Origin: Chondrosia reniformis
Taxonomy: Eukaryota; Porifera; Demospongiae; Chondrillida; Chondrillidae
Assembly: GCA_947172415.1 (NCBI GenBank)
Contig: OX359195.1
Span: 2,294,001-2,358,000, forward strand
Length of the DNA stretch: 64,000 nt
Direction: 5' to 3'
The translations under genes were made by a program, and so were the position numbers. The notes beneath the pieces are model-generated. The model worked only from the letters and a program-made list of their open reading frames with translations, was not told the DNA's origin and did not search any database. Positions 31,001 to 44,608 of the stretch are shown here, piece after piece. Position 1 is the first letter of the stretch. Each line of letters opens with the position of its first letter.

Positions 31001-34000
31001 GAGAACTTCTACATGTGGTTAGGTTCTTGCATGATAATATGATCAGGTAACCACACTAGCTGAATTGAGAAACGTATTTCAGACATCTTTGGAAAGGGTC
31101 ATCTTTCGACTTTGGGAGAGTCTAGAGACGCAGTTTTTTGATTCTTCTTTCTGCCAAACGTTTCGACCCTGGGGGTCTTCTTCAGTAACCCAAAGTTGAA
31201 AGATGACAAAGATACGTTCGACACAGTTAGAAGAAATCCTTATTCTATATTTCAGACACTTCAACTCAATCCAGTGACTTCATCAGAGAAGGATAGACTA
31301 TAATTTGGCTACTTTGGTTACCTGATCAAATCAGCATACGCACGAAATAGAAGTAGTTAAGCAACATTTCTACAGAATTTTAATGAGTTAACTCAGCTCA
31401 AGATATGCCTTATGTAAGAAACCTAACCATAGTTTCCTTTCAAACTAAAGGATTAGTTTGAATATTGACAATCCAAGTCTGTGAATGTTATGTATGTGAG
31501 ATTAACATGAAAAGTTGCATGCACTCCTCAAACCCATGATCAAAACAAGCTTCTCCTGCTCTTTGCTAATCGCAATATACATACCATAAGTTATACGTAG
31601 TGTATGTATGTAATATATTTGTGTAATTTCCTTCCAAATGTACCCAATCTTGAAACACAATTGCTTCAACAGACACACTTATGTTAAGATCTCCAGTAAC
31701 ATACCACTTTCTGTTACTGTCACTTTTATACTATGTGAAGCCTCTCCTGCTACATTCTTGGCTAAGCAAGTGTACTCCCCTGAATGCTGCGCTCCTGCAA
31801 TGTAGATGGTAAGTTCATTGGCTTCTATAATAAAGTCATCATCTTCCTCAAAAATTTCCATATTGTTCAGTAGCCATATAATATCAGGAGGCGGAACTCC
31901 CTGAGCATCACAATTAAGTGTGAAGTTGCTTCCAGGCTCAATATGTGGAGTGATCGGTGGTAGTATCACCTCTGGCTTTACTACAGTAAGAAATAGTACT
32001 TGAAATGACACCATGTGAATTAGACATACATAGACACAGGGGGGAAGAAAAGAAGTAAAAGGAGAAACCTCTTGTATCCTCATAAAAAGCTGGCACTAGG
32101 TTTAGTTCCCTACAGGTTTTTACTCTAAAGTAGATGTAGCAAGTAATCTTGTCTTAGATTATTTATACTATAGATAGTGCAATAACTTTTGGCAAATGTT
32201 TTTAATTAATATAGATTTTGCCTGCTTTAGCCAACACATAGGTTATGCCAACCTAGCGAACACCATAACATTGTTACATTTATGTTGTACTACATAGCAA
32301 AGTATACCTACCTCTGGTGATTAACATAAATGATCTGGTGTCTACTCCCTCGGAGTTTGTTGCCACACATTGATATAAGCCTCTGTCCATCTCCTGCACC
32401 TGAAATAAACAAAGGATGGTGAGGGGGAGAGACATGTGAATCATGCACATTACATAACAGGTAAATTCCCAACTTTTACTTGAAATATTTTCAAAATGCC
32501 AGCTCTACTGTCAATCCTAATTCGTATTCCATTATCTAGTGTAGTTCCATCTTTTTGCCATTCAATAATAGGTTCCGGGACACCCTCAGCCTGACAGATA
32601 AATGTAATCTCTTCATTTACATTACGAGAAATAACCTCTGGTTTTGTGATGAATTTATCACTAATGACAGGGGCTACAAAAAAACAAATCTCACATGTAG
32701 AAAAACAGAAAAATGTCACTATATGGTTGTTTAGTAAATTTAGAATATTACCTTACCTGATGCATTTCCAAAAAATCCTGATACCTCCAAAAGTGAATTC
32801 TTTTCACTTTGTCCTATTCTGTTACGAGCAAGACAACTGTAATATCCTTCATCCCAGGGCTTCAAATTAGTAATAACTAAGCTGCCATCTTTAACAATAA
32901 AAATGCGATCACCTCCCTCAATAGGTCGACCTAAAGCACATTAAAAGTAAAAGTTTTGATAAGTAGAGGAATTTAAATCAAAAAGTAGCTACAAACTACA
33001 TGTAAATATTGTAATAGACAATTGCTATAAAAAGAGAACTACAGTACAGTGAACCCTCGTCAATCTGAATAGCTACAGGAATGTGTTGACATTAGTGAAT
33101 TTGTTCGAATTACGTAGTGAAAGTTTTACAAAGTGTGCTATAAATGGAGTTACGCACATGTATACAGAAGGACAACAAAGTATTGTACATGTAGCTACTG
33201 CAGTTAATACAAGAAAGATATACACAAGTTCTTAATTAAATATTTCAGGCACCTCTTTCTGACCTTTATATAACCATGTTCTTTCTGGTGGAGGTTCTCC
33301 AGAGACCAAACAATGAAGTCTAACAGTTTCTCCAACCACACTCAATAATCGTGCAGGTCTGACTTCTAAAACTGGTTGACCTAAGTGTACAAAATGGAGG
33401 TTTAGTGCACAAGTATGTCTCTAAAGTATGTGGCTCACTATGAACTGTGTGCATGTATATAAACAGAGATAGAGGGACCAGATGGAGTGCTAAGTAGGAT
33501 GTAGGTATAATATGACAAATGCGTTGGGCATTCCATAAGATTAGCTAGTATTCATTCTTTGTGCAGTATGTATCTGAAAGGTATTGATTACGACGTGCAT
33601 ATTGAACTGAGTCTATGTCTATACACATATAGTCAAGCCATAGGCCCCACCAGGTCAGTGCCATATTCCATCAAACAACCTGATAGGCTATTAGTATCAA
33701 TGGACCACATAATATGCATATTGGTTCTATGATTGGGTGAAATTATGGAGTTATGGAGCTATGGACGCTGCTAAAAGGCTGCCAGGGGGATTTAAATGAT
33801 ATTGTGCAAGGACTACTAAAATTCAGAATACTAAAGGAAAGAACATGAATAGAGCAACCATGACAACTAAAGAAAACAAATCAAGAATAATTTAAACTAC
33901 ACTACCAAATTTGGAAAATGGCAAATTATTTTTCTGCTGTAAGAAATGTGGCTGTGAATATCATGTTTACACCCATATACATATGTACGCACATATGTAC

Positions 34001-37000
34001 GAACCTTGGGAAATCAAATAATTGTATATACAGCAAGTGTACTATATGTACGTATGTGCTACAGGACCCCTATATGATGACTTCTTGTTAATGAAAGATG
34101 TCAAACAAGAGATCACCACATGTAGGCCCAAACACGGTCCGAGGAACACATGTAACATCACTATACTATTGGATAGTTTGACTATCAAATTGGAGGAAAT
34201 CTTAATTAACCAATCATCCTAATTAATTAAAAATCCTTCTATGTACGTTACGTAGCTCCTAATTAAATGGTCATATTATAAATTCTGGTCTATAGTCACA
34301 TTATACGTATATACGTAGGTTGTTCATTACTTACGCAGTACACTAAGTTCTACTGAATGAAACTGTTCTCCAGCTGCATTAGCTACTCTACAGACATATG
34401 TCCCTTGGTCGTCAGGTGCTGCATTCTCAATTACCAGTGTGCCTATTCCAGGTCCCTGTACATTTGTCACACGCCTTCCTCCTTCTGTGGATACCACATT
34501 TCCATCTTTGATCCAAGAAACTACAGGAGGAGGTCTACCATTTGCTGTACAAGGAATTTCCACGCGATTAAGTTCCTCAACAATTACTTCAGTGGGCAGA
34601 TTGGCCCTATCAAAGGATGGTATTGCTACAATATAAAATAGACAATGATTATTTATATGTACATTTGGCATTTGAAAAATGTACACAATCTAAGAACTGT
34701 AAATGCATGTATTATTAGACTACATAGAAAAGGGTTATTTCAAAAGTTTAATTACACAGCACAAACATAAATGACTTAACAAGGTCCTTAACGTTTAATG
34801 AGAATATTGTTAGTTTCTATAATTACTGCTAGCTAATGGAAAAGGTTATCTTTTATAACCTTAATACTGATATAACATACATATGTATGTATGTATTGAT
34901 ACACAAAGCCATAAGTTATTATTCAGAAGGTAAACTTCTATGAGAACAGTATTATGTAGAAAATAAATTTCTACTTACAGTATACAGTTAGAAATGCTCT
35001 TCTACTTGTTAAAAGTCCAAGACGTGATGTAGCAGTGCAATAGTAGTAGCCTTCGTCACTGCTTCTACTGTGCAAAATAATCAGCCTCTCATCATTCACA
35101 AAGACTTCACCAGAGGATGTGACTTCCCTTTCAATGCCTGTTTTGTTACTGATAAAGAACCAGCGAATGTCAGGCTTAGGATTGCCTGCGGCTGAGCAAT
35201 AGAATTGGGCAGCTTTGGTTGGAGGAACCCCAAGGTCTTCGGGTTGCCTAGAAAAATAGGGTACCACTATATAGAAGTGATACAATGCAAAAATAGGAGT
35301 AAAGACATATAATAAACAGACAAATTAAGTGGTGTTCAAAAGACAATGATTTAAAGAAAAACGAATGATCATGTAAAAATGTACATTTGAGGGCCATCCT
35401 GAATACACACTACAGCATAGAGGCATTCAGTGACTTACATGTTACATCCACGTTAGCAATTAATTGGTCAACTCCTGCCTCATTTCTGGCTATACACATA
35501 TATTCTCCCTTGTCAGCACTATCAGCATTCAAAATGACCAAAGTCTGACCATCATTAATTAGCTAAGGAAAAGACATATGCATATAACACAATGTTTTAT
35601 ATAATGTATGATGAAATAATATTTGTATTTGTTGTGTTTATAATGAAAAGGTAGGTATATATTAGAGTATCAGCAACACTTATATTCGAGAAATAGATGC
35701 TTCAAATCTTAGGTATTCTCAACAATGATGTATGATATATGTATGTGTTCTGATGTATACAAATGATTACTTGTGTAGTGATTACCGCTTTGCAATTGAT
35801 TCTCTATAAGTTTAATGATATGCTTGAGAATATATAGTACATTTTATAAAGTAACAATGAATTAATTAATCCAACAAAGGTGTGAGTATGTATAGATGAT
35901 TTTGGGTGAAACTTACACTTACACTAATAATACTATCTTACATTCCTATATGTTTAGTCTATAGATGATATACAAATAAACAAACCCTTATGAGTGTATT
36001 GTTGTTAAACGTCTGTTATGAATAAGAACAGTCTTGCTAGTTACCCAGATACCTACGTACCTGTTTTTTATGTAGTAGCTGTCAATTGTCAAAATTTATC
36101 TACCCATTCATTCTACATTTCTACTCACCAACCCATCAAACCAATCCCAAACAAATTTACATTCCCTGTAAAACATCCACTTATGCAATAAACAGTCAAT
36201 ACAAAGGCTCTCACATCACACATACATACTTCATATTCCGTTCCAAAGAAAGCATCCCTTATTGGCCAACCATTATAGAACCAATCCACTGTAAAGTCTG
36301 AATCAGACATAACAAAACAGTTAATTTCTCCTCTGTCACCTCTTGCAAATGTTACGGCCAAACTTCCATTGCTCTTATCAATCTTCGGAGACAGATTTGC
36401 AATAGGAACTAGAGTGTTATAGAATATGAGTAGTAAATAAAGACAACAAACAACATACGTACTATTTAGGTTTAAGAATACCAACTACCAATATCTCCAT
36501 GCATGTAGTCTAAGTTTTTAACTATTTAAAAACTTTAAAAAAAAATATATATATTTATACTTTTAAGTGAAAAGAAATTGCTATATACATCAGAAACAAG
36601 GTTCATGTGATAAACTTCATATAGGTACATGGTACGTACATATATATGTAACTGATGTACATAGATTTGGATTTACTAAAAGGATCCAGCAACTGATGCC
36701 ATCACCTGACTAATTAGGAGAGTCTACTGCTCAAGTCAGACATTTTATTGGAATTCATAACTTTACATGTTTTTACATAATTCTTAAACCTAATAATCTT
36801 TGAACATTGTCAAAAAGGGAAGAACCTTGGGAATATCCCATTGAATGTTTCTCCCAGTAATGTTAATTGCTTCCATGATATTATATATGTACCTCACCCG
36901 TATAGTACGTACACGTATCTAATACATTTCTTTGTTCTTTACTATGTTTTACATTTATTTTTATGAAACATAACCTTTGTATATTATCCATTGTTATTTT

Positions 37001-40000
37001 ACTCTGTAATGTCCTTAAACTCCACAAGTTCCCCTATATTATATTGTATGAACCATATATTGACTGCGTGTGTCTAAAGAATGCAAGATTACAAGTTTTA
37101 CCTCCTAAGTAATTCTGTGTACTAGTTCGTTCAACTTAAGCTTCATCTTGTAGTCACAATGTTTTACTTACGTATACGTAGGTAAATATAAATCACAATC
37201 TATTTAATTCCTGATATAAAGTATGTATATTGTATATTAAACAGATGACTTATCTACTGCTGACACATAAATTTATTGGTGACCGGATTAGACAGGTTTC
37301 ACAGCACGGTACTGCAGTGTGTGCGGTTGAATGCACAAGGTGATTTACTTTCAACTTCCAACTGATACTGAATTGTGTCAGAGCCAAGGATGTTTCTAAC
37401 TGTACATTGATATACCCCTTCATCACTAGACATTATGTTTATCAACATTAGTTCATTACTAATAGTTACAGTGTGCCTCGGAGGAATTGGTAAGGCGTCT
37501 GCTCGTTCCCAAATATGATCTAAATCTTCAGTTGAATCAATCCGAGGATCACAGGGTAATTTAACATTTTCCCCTACAAAATGCTGCTGAAGTATTGGTG
37601 TGCTGTCCTCTCTGTCAAAGGATGGTTGTCTAAGCCCAATACCAGAAAGAAAAACGTCAATCCCATTTGAAGCCACACCCTCGGAATTACCTAAGAAGAT
37701 GATTCCCAATTGAAATTAAATGTTATAGATGTACTTATGTATATACGTTAGTATGTATGTACATTTTTAAAATGAAACAACGTACGTACATATGCATATA
37801 TTAAATTCATTGCCAGAACAATTTGGTCTGTACGAATAATATGCACACATAATGAGGGTATGTGCATTTTAGGTACGTACAGCTTTCAGATTTACGTACC
37901 TGCAGCACAATAGTAACTGCCTTGATGATCAATTGTAATATTAGGTATAATAAGGGTATTCTCTTCCTTCACATAGCCTTTGCGGGAGGACACTAGTCTT
38001 CCGTTCCTTGACCAGTGCCATGAAGGTTGTGACAGACCACTTGTATCACAAGTCAGCTTTAAAGTGTCACCAGTAAATACAAACTTTTTAGATTTTTCAA
38101 TTCTAACTTCGGGTGTGGCTAAGGAAGAAAAAGTAAACTACTTGTCACATTACTATTAAACATCCACAACACTAACTTTGTCAGGGTACATACGTAAATA
38201 CAGTTTTTTCAAACAGGAAGTCAGTTAAGTATCTATGAACAGCATGTTTGATCAACTTATACTTGTGTAATTACGTAGCATGGTACAATATTGAGCATAA
38301 TCTGTTAAAACTTATTGTACGTATACACTAAAGGTGATATCAAGCAAATATATAGTAGATGGAAAGTAATACATATTGTACCTAAGCAAAGTACTATTAA
38401 AAAGGCTCCTATATACATATGTGTATGGGTGTTGTAGACAATACAAAATTTAATTCTTGGACACAGATACATAATAACTTGTACTCCAGTACAAATTAGC
38501 TAAATACACATAAATTGTAAGGTATAAATTCTCCCTTCCAAAACCAATCAATCTTTCACTGTATATAAAACATTTCACCTTTTAGGGTACACAAATACAT
38601 TCACAAACTCTTTTGATAGGACAGCATAAACTCACGACAAAGTAGATTTTCATCTTGCAAGTGGACAATATGGAATTCATCTAGAGCTTTAGGTCGGGAG
38701 CACCTTGGACCAATACCAAGGTTTGGCCTTGTTTTCATCCATTCCCACAACCAAATTGCATCACAATCACAACTAAAATCATTGCCATCAAAGAATCTAT
38801 AAAAACATAAAAATATTAGTATCCATTCTCTATACGTATGTCATACAGATGTTACAATGTTCATATGCACATATGTAGATGATGCAGTACGTATGAAGCA
38901 ATGATTATACAACTGCTACTTAACGTACAACCTATTACAGACATTGGATCCAAGCAAATATGCATTAGAGAGATATAATGTATGAAATTTTGAATTGATT
39001 ATTTTAACAGACATGCCCTACAGCCAGTGGCTGGTCTACTTGGTAACTTAGCACTTCCAGAATGTTACCTAGTGGTATATAATACTGATAAGGAGTGGTA
39101 TTCTTTGAAAGGCCTTCCAGTACAGTGGTACATACGTACCTTAGTTAAGAGTACCTTTTTTCCTGAGACCTTTTTAACATAAAGGTTAATATCTGATTTG
39201 CTGTGATGTATTGCATGTATGCAGAACCAGCTAATTTGGCTGTATATACTATGATTGATAGAGGATATAATTTGCTAACTTACATGACTCGCAAACTTGG
39301 TAAACTGTTGAAGGCCTCTGATAGGATGTTTCGAATTCTATTTCCACCAAAATGCCTACAAGTAGAGAAAGAGATGTCCTAAGGTAATTTTATCTAAATA
39401 AACTGAAAGAATAAATGATATCTATCAAATTGAAAACTGTTGCACTTTTAACATGTACATATACACATTAAAAGAAAGAGTTGGTGCTTAGTAGATTCAG
39501 TACTGCTGCTTCTATGATTTTAATCAATATATAAAATAACTCTCTGCATTCATAAATTTCTATATGACTAAATTGTAAAAACATTTATATATGCCAATGT
39601 AATCTATGCATGCATGTATTCTATTTTGATGGATCAGGTGTCAAGCGTATTATTTTTCTACTTAAGTACAGAATTCAGGATATTTTCAGTGTGTCTAGTT
39701 AATGCATATAGATTTTAAGATTGAGGTAGGCATGTAGACATGAAACGTAACATAATGCAATGTTGATGCATGAACCATCTTCAATCAATTTCTCAGCTTA
39801 GGAGAAAAAGGGCAGTTAACCAGTGTATTCTAAAGAATAAACTACATATATTGCATTGCAAAGTCTTATCTCAAACACCTACACAGACAGTAATGGATTA
39901 AACCATTGAACACAAGTATGCATGTCATTGTGAGCATATATATTAGCTTTTGCTTATAAATCTCTGATCAGTTTGAAACTGTCAAATCTTGACATGTATC

Positions 40001-43000
40001 ATATAGCGGGAATTTTGTTGGTATATATTTTGTAGAATAGTTCTTCTGGAGTTTTCGCTATTTAATTTTCAAGGAATACTTGCATGTATGCTATATTATT
40101 ATTCATAGGTGATTGTGATACAATTTCAGGGTGAAAAAAATACAATTTGAGTGAAATTCTTTATTCCTCTTAAAAAAAACTATATACATATGTATAGTAA
40201 AGGGACTCTACACTTAGTGCTCCTTCGACTTCATTAAAACCTCAAGTCATGAATATCATTAAAACCAATTGAAACCAACTAGGCAACCATTAAGTAATAT
40301 TGACCTCCCAAAGTATCCTTACAAATGACTAATACTGTAAATCCCAAAATTAAAGCGGTCCCGTTCAAGTTGCACATATAATATCATGGAATTACAAAAT
40401 TAATGGTACGTAAGTCATTTTGTCCATGTGACAATGACGTCATGTCTCTGTCAAGATGTGGCTGTATCAGTTGTTCGCTACCAGATCCAGAGGTAAAGAG
40501 TTGCAGGACACTTGAAGCAGAAGTCCGAGAAGCAAATAAGGTACTGGTAGAGTTGTGAAGGAAGAGACCAAGCTCACACCATCCTAAACTTCGCGCAAAG
40601 ATTAGCAAGTTTGCCGCTTTATCTAGCAACGAAGCTGCTGTTGATGTTTAAAGGCCACTATTCTACTGATACCATTACAATCATTAAATAAAAGGGACTC
40701 CATATCAATGTATCAAATACCTTTTGTACAACAAAAGGAAGAAAAAGAAAATTTCAACTCTCAGCAGCTAGGGGACCCCATTGCCTAGGATGAGAACTAT
40801 TAATTTTACAAGATAAGACCTTAATTTTTTCTAATGTACTTTTCGGCTTACATACGTATGATAGCCTTTCACAATAAAACTAAGAAAAACTATCTGATTG
40901 ATGATAGACACTGCTGTACATGCATACACACAAGCACACGCATATATAAATTTGAAACTTCATACCTAAAATTCTACCACTTAATAGATAAATCTGTCAA
41001 ATAGCAATATATCCAATACAATTAGATTAGCCAGGTGATGCTAGTCAATAAGTATAAAAACCAGTGCTTCAATTAATATTTAATACACACAAAACCACCA
41101 ATGAATGTATCAATAATGGAAAGTGATAGTATGTGAGTGAGTGCCAACTTTTATTGGTTCTGCTGGTGGGTATCCCTTGGTAACAGGTGCAGGTGTACTG
41201 TGTTTTGAGTATTGCCAATAAATTAACACAGTTTGCATGCAATTGAAACCAACAAAGGGAGCATGTTTATGGACACTGTGGCTTCTACATAGCTTTATTT
41301 GGTCAAAATGGAGCTTATGACCAAACAATGTCATACATGTGCCCCAGTGGAGAAGATGAAAGAGGATCAAAGAAAGGAGAAGAAAGAAAGACTTCCATAT
41401 CTTCATCCAAAAGCTCTCTTCAGGTTTAGTTCCATATAGGCTTTTTACAGAATAGGCATACAGCATGTAGAAAAATGGTGTATTAGATTTTACGTATACT
41501 AGCATTTACAAAGACTATACGTACGTAGAGCAACTTACACGTATGACAATCTAGACAAATTATCAAAAGCCTTGCTGTGGACAACTTCAATTTGGTTATC
41601 ACGAATAGACCTACGTACAAGATACCAGAGAGTCAGTTGTATTCACTCCAAAATATATAGGACATTTTGTGCACATCCTATGTACATAAGTCATACACAT
41701 ATAATTTTACATACGTAACTCCATGAATTAAATCCTCTCATTTATGTTACTGTCAAACGTGTTTCCAATGTAATATAATCACACATATATACACACGCAC
41801 ATGTATACACACACGTTTGAAAACTTACAATCTTGTCAATAACGGAAGATTTCTGAAAGTTCCAGACTTCAGATTAGTCAGTTTATTGTCATCAAGGTTC
41901 CTGAAGAGTGATGACTGTGGTATGTATATATGCATGGCTGTATTACAGTTGTAGTTATAGTAAATACTCTAAGCCCAAGTACATACAGTTTAATGCTGCA
42001 GAGGTATCTTTCTAATTAAAGCACACCCAGGTTGTGGTTCTGTACCTACATGATAGTGCATCCCAGCAATGGGTCAAATGCCCCGATTTCAATAGTCCTT
42101 ACTCCAGTATTGTAAACTTCACTGTACAGAAGAGGTAGAAAATTTAAATATTAGAGTTTTTAAAATCAATATAATACATATGTATACTTGGAAATATACT
42201 TTAGTGGTACAGTTACAAGAAGCATCACTTTTAGTACACTTACAGTTGTCTTAGTGATGTCAGACCTTCAAATGTTCCATTTTGAAATTGTTCTATGTTG
42301 TTGTCATATATATTTCTAATGATTTTGTAAAGTATGAAAATAATCAAATGTATTGTATGTAGCGTAAAGATAATTGCTCTACTTTGCACATTAATACCTT
42401 GAATACTTTCAACAGTTAACATTAATCTTAGCTTAGCTAAAGCTATGGGAACAATACAAAGGCAGTGTTTTAATATAAGGATTGTTACTATATATATATT
42501 TCCTTGAATCTTTAAATGTCAGAGCAAGGAAACAAAGATCTCTTTTTTCAATAATGTGTTTGTGTTCATGGGTACATTGATAAGTCACATAGGTTACAGA
42601 GTAGCCGCAGCTGTCATGAAAGGTATGGATCTACTGAATTAATCATAACACCTTCATTGACACATTTAGCACATTTAGGTGGATTTTTAAAATTCCAATT
42701 ATATAAAAATTATTTCAAATCTTATTATGGATCTACCATTATACACAGTACATATACATTACATCACATAAGAAATTACAGATAAAATCCATATATGTAT
42801 ACAGGAATTAACTAAGCCAGCTCTTTCTCTAACAGCTAACTAATCATTATGTATAGTATGTAAGTGTACTGTATAAATTATATATTCATAGATATATAGA
42901 TGTACCATAATTTGGGAAATTTCGTGGTTTGGGCCAACCACGAAAATATCTTAACAACCAGAATTACAGTATATATGCAAGTGTAATGAGTAAAACGTTA

Positions 43001-44608
43001 AAAACTTACAAAACCTGCAAACTGTTTAGGTTCTTGAAAGAACCAATTTCTATTGATGCTATTTTGTTGTTTTGAAGGTGGCTACAACAAACAGAAAGTA
43101 ACTTATATTACGCCAAACAACATACATTGAATGGTGGAATTCCCAGAAACAGCTGTCTGGCCCAGTGGAGCAAAGAAGAAAAAAAACTCCAGGACCTGTA
43201 TCTTCATCCAAAGCTCTCTCCAGGTTTAGTTCCCAAAGGCTTTTTTACAGAGTAGGCATGGCATGTAGGAAAATGGTGTATTTGATTTTTCATTGTATGC
43301 CTTATGGATCACATATAATTAAATCTGAAACAACAAATATTGTCAACAAATATTTTTAGTCAAAAAAATGTAAAAAAACAACTTCATATACAGAATATGT
43401 CTATAGAGCCAAGGATGCAGTTTCATGCACACAATAGTATGAGGTAAATAGGCTTAAAAATCTGCATCCTAATACACAGTATATATGTAGGTGAAAATCT
43501 ATAATAGATAAAACCTGGAATGCTTTATCTAAACAAACATACATAAGTAAGTACCTTAATGAACCACACTTATTTCTTTACACAGTTAACCAAACCAACA
43601 ACAGAAGGTGGGAGATAAATAAAAACCCTTGCTATAAAACTTTAAAGCTACCACACATAGTAATCTATTAAGCAAACCTAATAGATTACACAAACAAATC
43701 CATTAAGTACGTACAGCAAGTTTATTTGACCACAACTTCAGTAATTGTGGTTACACTTAGACAAAACCACAGACAAGACTGCATTTTGAAACAATATGGA
43801 TACAACATTTATGCACAATGACCATTACTAAGTGAAATGATATATCAATAACATTTATTACTTCAATGAGCACACAAAGGACGCCATGTTGACATTTAGA
43901 GAACAGAACAATACCTCACAAGCAATTTACCACATTACCCAATTACTAGTAATTGTCCTTAAGTGAAAGTAAATTGCTTACTAATAATTGTCATAAACAA
44001 TCTCAAGCACTTCAAATATAGTACAACTGTTCATTAGAATACCACTAAAAGACAAATTGTATAGGTTTTTGTTTACTAGTTCAATGATTCCCCCTGAAAA
44101 GTGTTTCTTTCGATAAATTATTGGTGAACTTAATGAAAAGATAATTATATATATACATTAATATAAATATTCTTAAATATCAAAATATTGGTCTCTTAAT
44201 AGAATTTTCCGATATTAATTGCACTCACAGATAAAGCAGTTGTGTTAATCCAGCCAAATCAGTGGCTCTGACAGCTTTGATCGCATTATCACCTACATCG
44301 CTACAGTAAAAAAAGAATGGCCATTAAAACAAAAAATACTTATTCCTGAGTACAACCAGAAGGCGACCTAACTATTAACGTATCGGGTTAGTTTACCGAA
44401 AGAAAACTCACAGATGAACTGTATTCCTAGGTAAACCGGCAGGAATGAATCCCAGGTTCTTAGCGCGACAATCTACAGCATACTGCGTACCCGCTGGATC
44501 GAAGGTAAAGCAGATACACTCACGGGGACACTGCGAGATAACATGGCGAATCAGCAAGAGAACACAGGTGATGGCCACAAGAGCCTTCATATCTCCAGCA
44601 GACTGCAA
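27789..44608 (-). CDS. Secreted LRR-Ig(12)-cystine-knot protein, 24 exons
   Basis: Exons in order: 44608-44412, 44300-44229, 43081-43010, 42315-42244, 41900-41829, 41610-41539, 39355-39284, 38796-38636, 38118-37900, 37690-37349, 36408-36230, 35562-35439, 35266-34979, 34625-34335, 33380-33264, 32930-32757, 32673-32480, 32399-32312, 31980-31705, 30880-30746, 30117-29971, 29553-28909, 28705-28412, 28078-27789. Phases match at every junction. From the Met at 44590 (signal peptide MKALVAITCVLLLIRHVISQ) the total is 4,575 nt, 1,524 residues. Exon 1 holds LRRNT cysteines (CPRECICF). Six 72-nt phase-2 exons each hold one 24-residue LRR. Exon 8 is LRRCT (FSCDCDAIWLWEWM). Exons 9-23 encode twelve Ig domains with C...W...YxC pattern. 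The last exon is an 11-Cys cystine knot. No membrane span seen. The donor after exon 15 (GTCAGA) is the weakest site. Peroxidasin has LRR-Ig but ends in a peroxidase; Slit ends in a cystine knot but lacks Ig. Confidence 0.88.
30353..30510. mobile_element. Short inverted-repeat element in LRR-Ig intron
   Basis: CCTGCCCAGGAGGGTTTCAT at the left pairs imperfectly with ATGAAACCCTGCCAGG at the right; G- and C-runs occur inside. Single copy in the window, in the intron splitting Ig domain 9. Confidence 0.5.
31084..31214. mobile_element. Palindromic MITE (hairpin family), diverged, LRR-Ig intron
   Basis: CATCTTTCGACTTTGGGAGA pairs with CCCAAAGTTGAAAGATG. The loop CGTTTCGACCCTGGGGGTCT matches the other family members, so it is the same family in an unrelated gene. 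Confidence 0.75.
41345..41480. repeat. Dispersed repeat, copy 1 (LRR-Ig intron 6)
   Basis: Shares CAGTGGAG...CATCTTCATCC, AAAGCTCTCTTCAGGTTTAG and AGGCTTTTTACAGA...GTAGAAAAATGGTGTAT with 43155-43285 and, reversed, with about 52625-52770. It is a non-coding interspersed repeat; full length and ends are unclear. Confidence 0.55.
43150..43290. repeat. Dispersed repeat, copy 2 (LRR-Ig intron 2)
   Basis: Same repeat as 41345-41480: CCCAGTGGAGCAAAGAAG, ATCTTCATCCAAAGCTCTCT and GTAGGAAAATGGTGTATTTG. The plus-strand ORF here is the repeat, not a gene. Confidence 0.55.

Noticed and set aside
33047-33240. CAGTGAACCCTCGTCAATCT, like a pogo/Tigger end
   Set aside because: No matching second terminal repeat found within several hundred bases; possibly a half element but not supported.
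35222-35244. Acceptor CTATTTTTCTAG for Ig domain 4
   Set aside because: It gives the wrong phase; the upstream TATATAG at 35267 restores phase and the typical Ig start VPYFSRQPEDL.
40384-40629. 81-codon minus-strand ORF inside LRR-Ig intron 7
   Set aside because: Not needed for the spliced frame, no splice sites in the right phase, no recognisable domain; treated as chance or repeat-derived.
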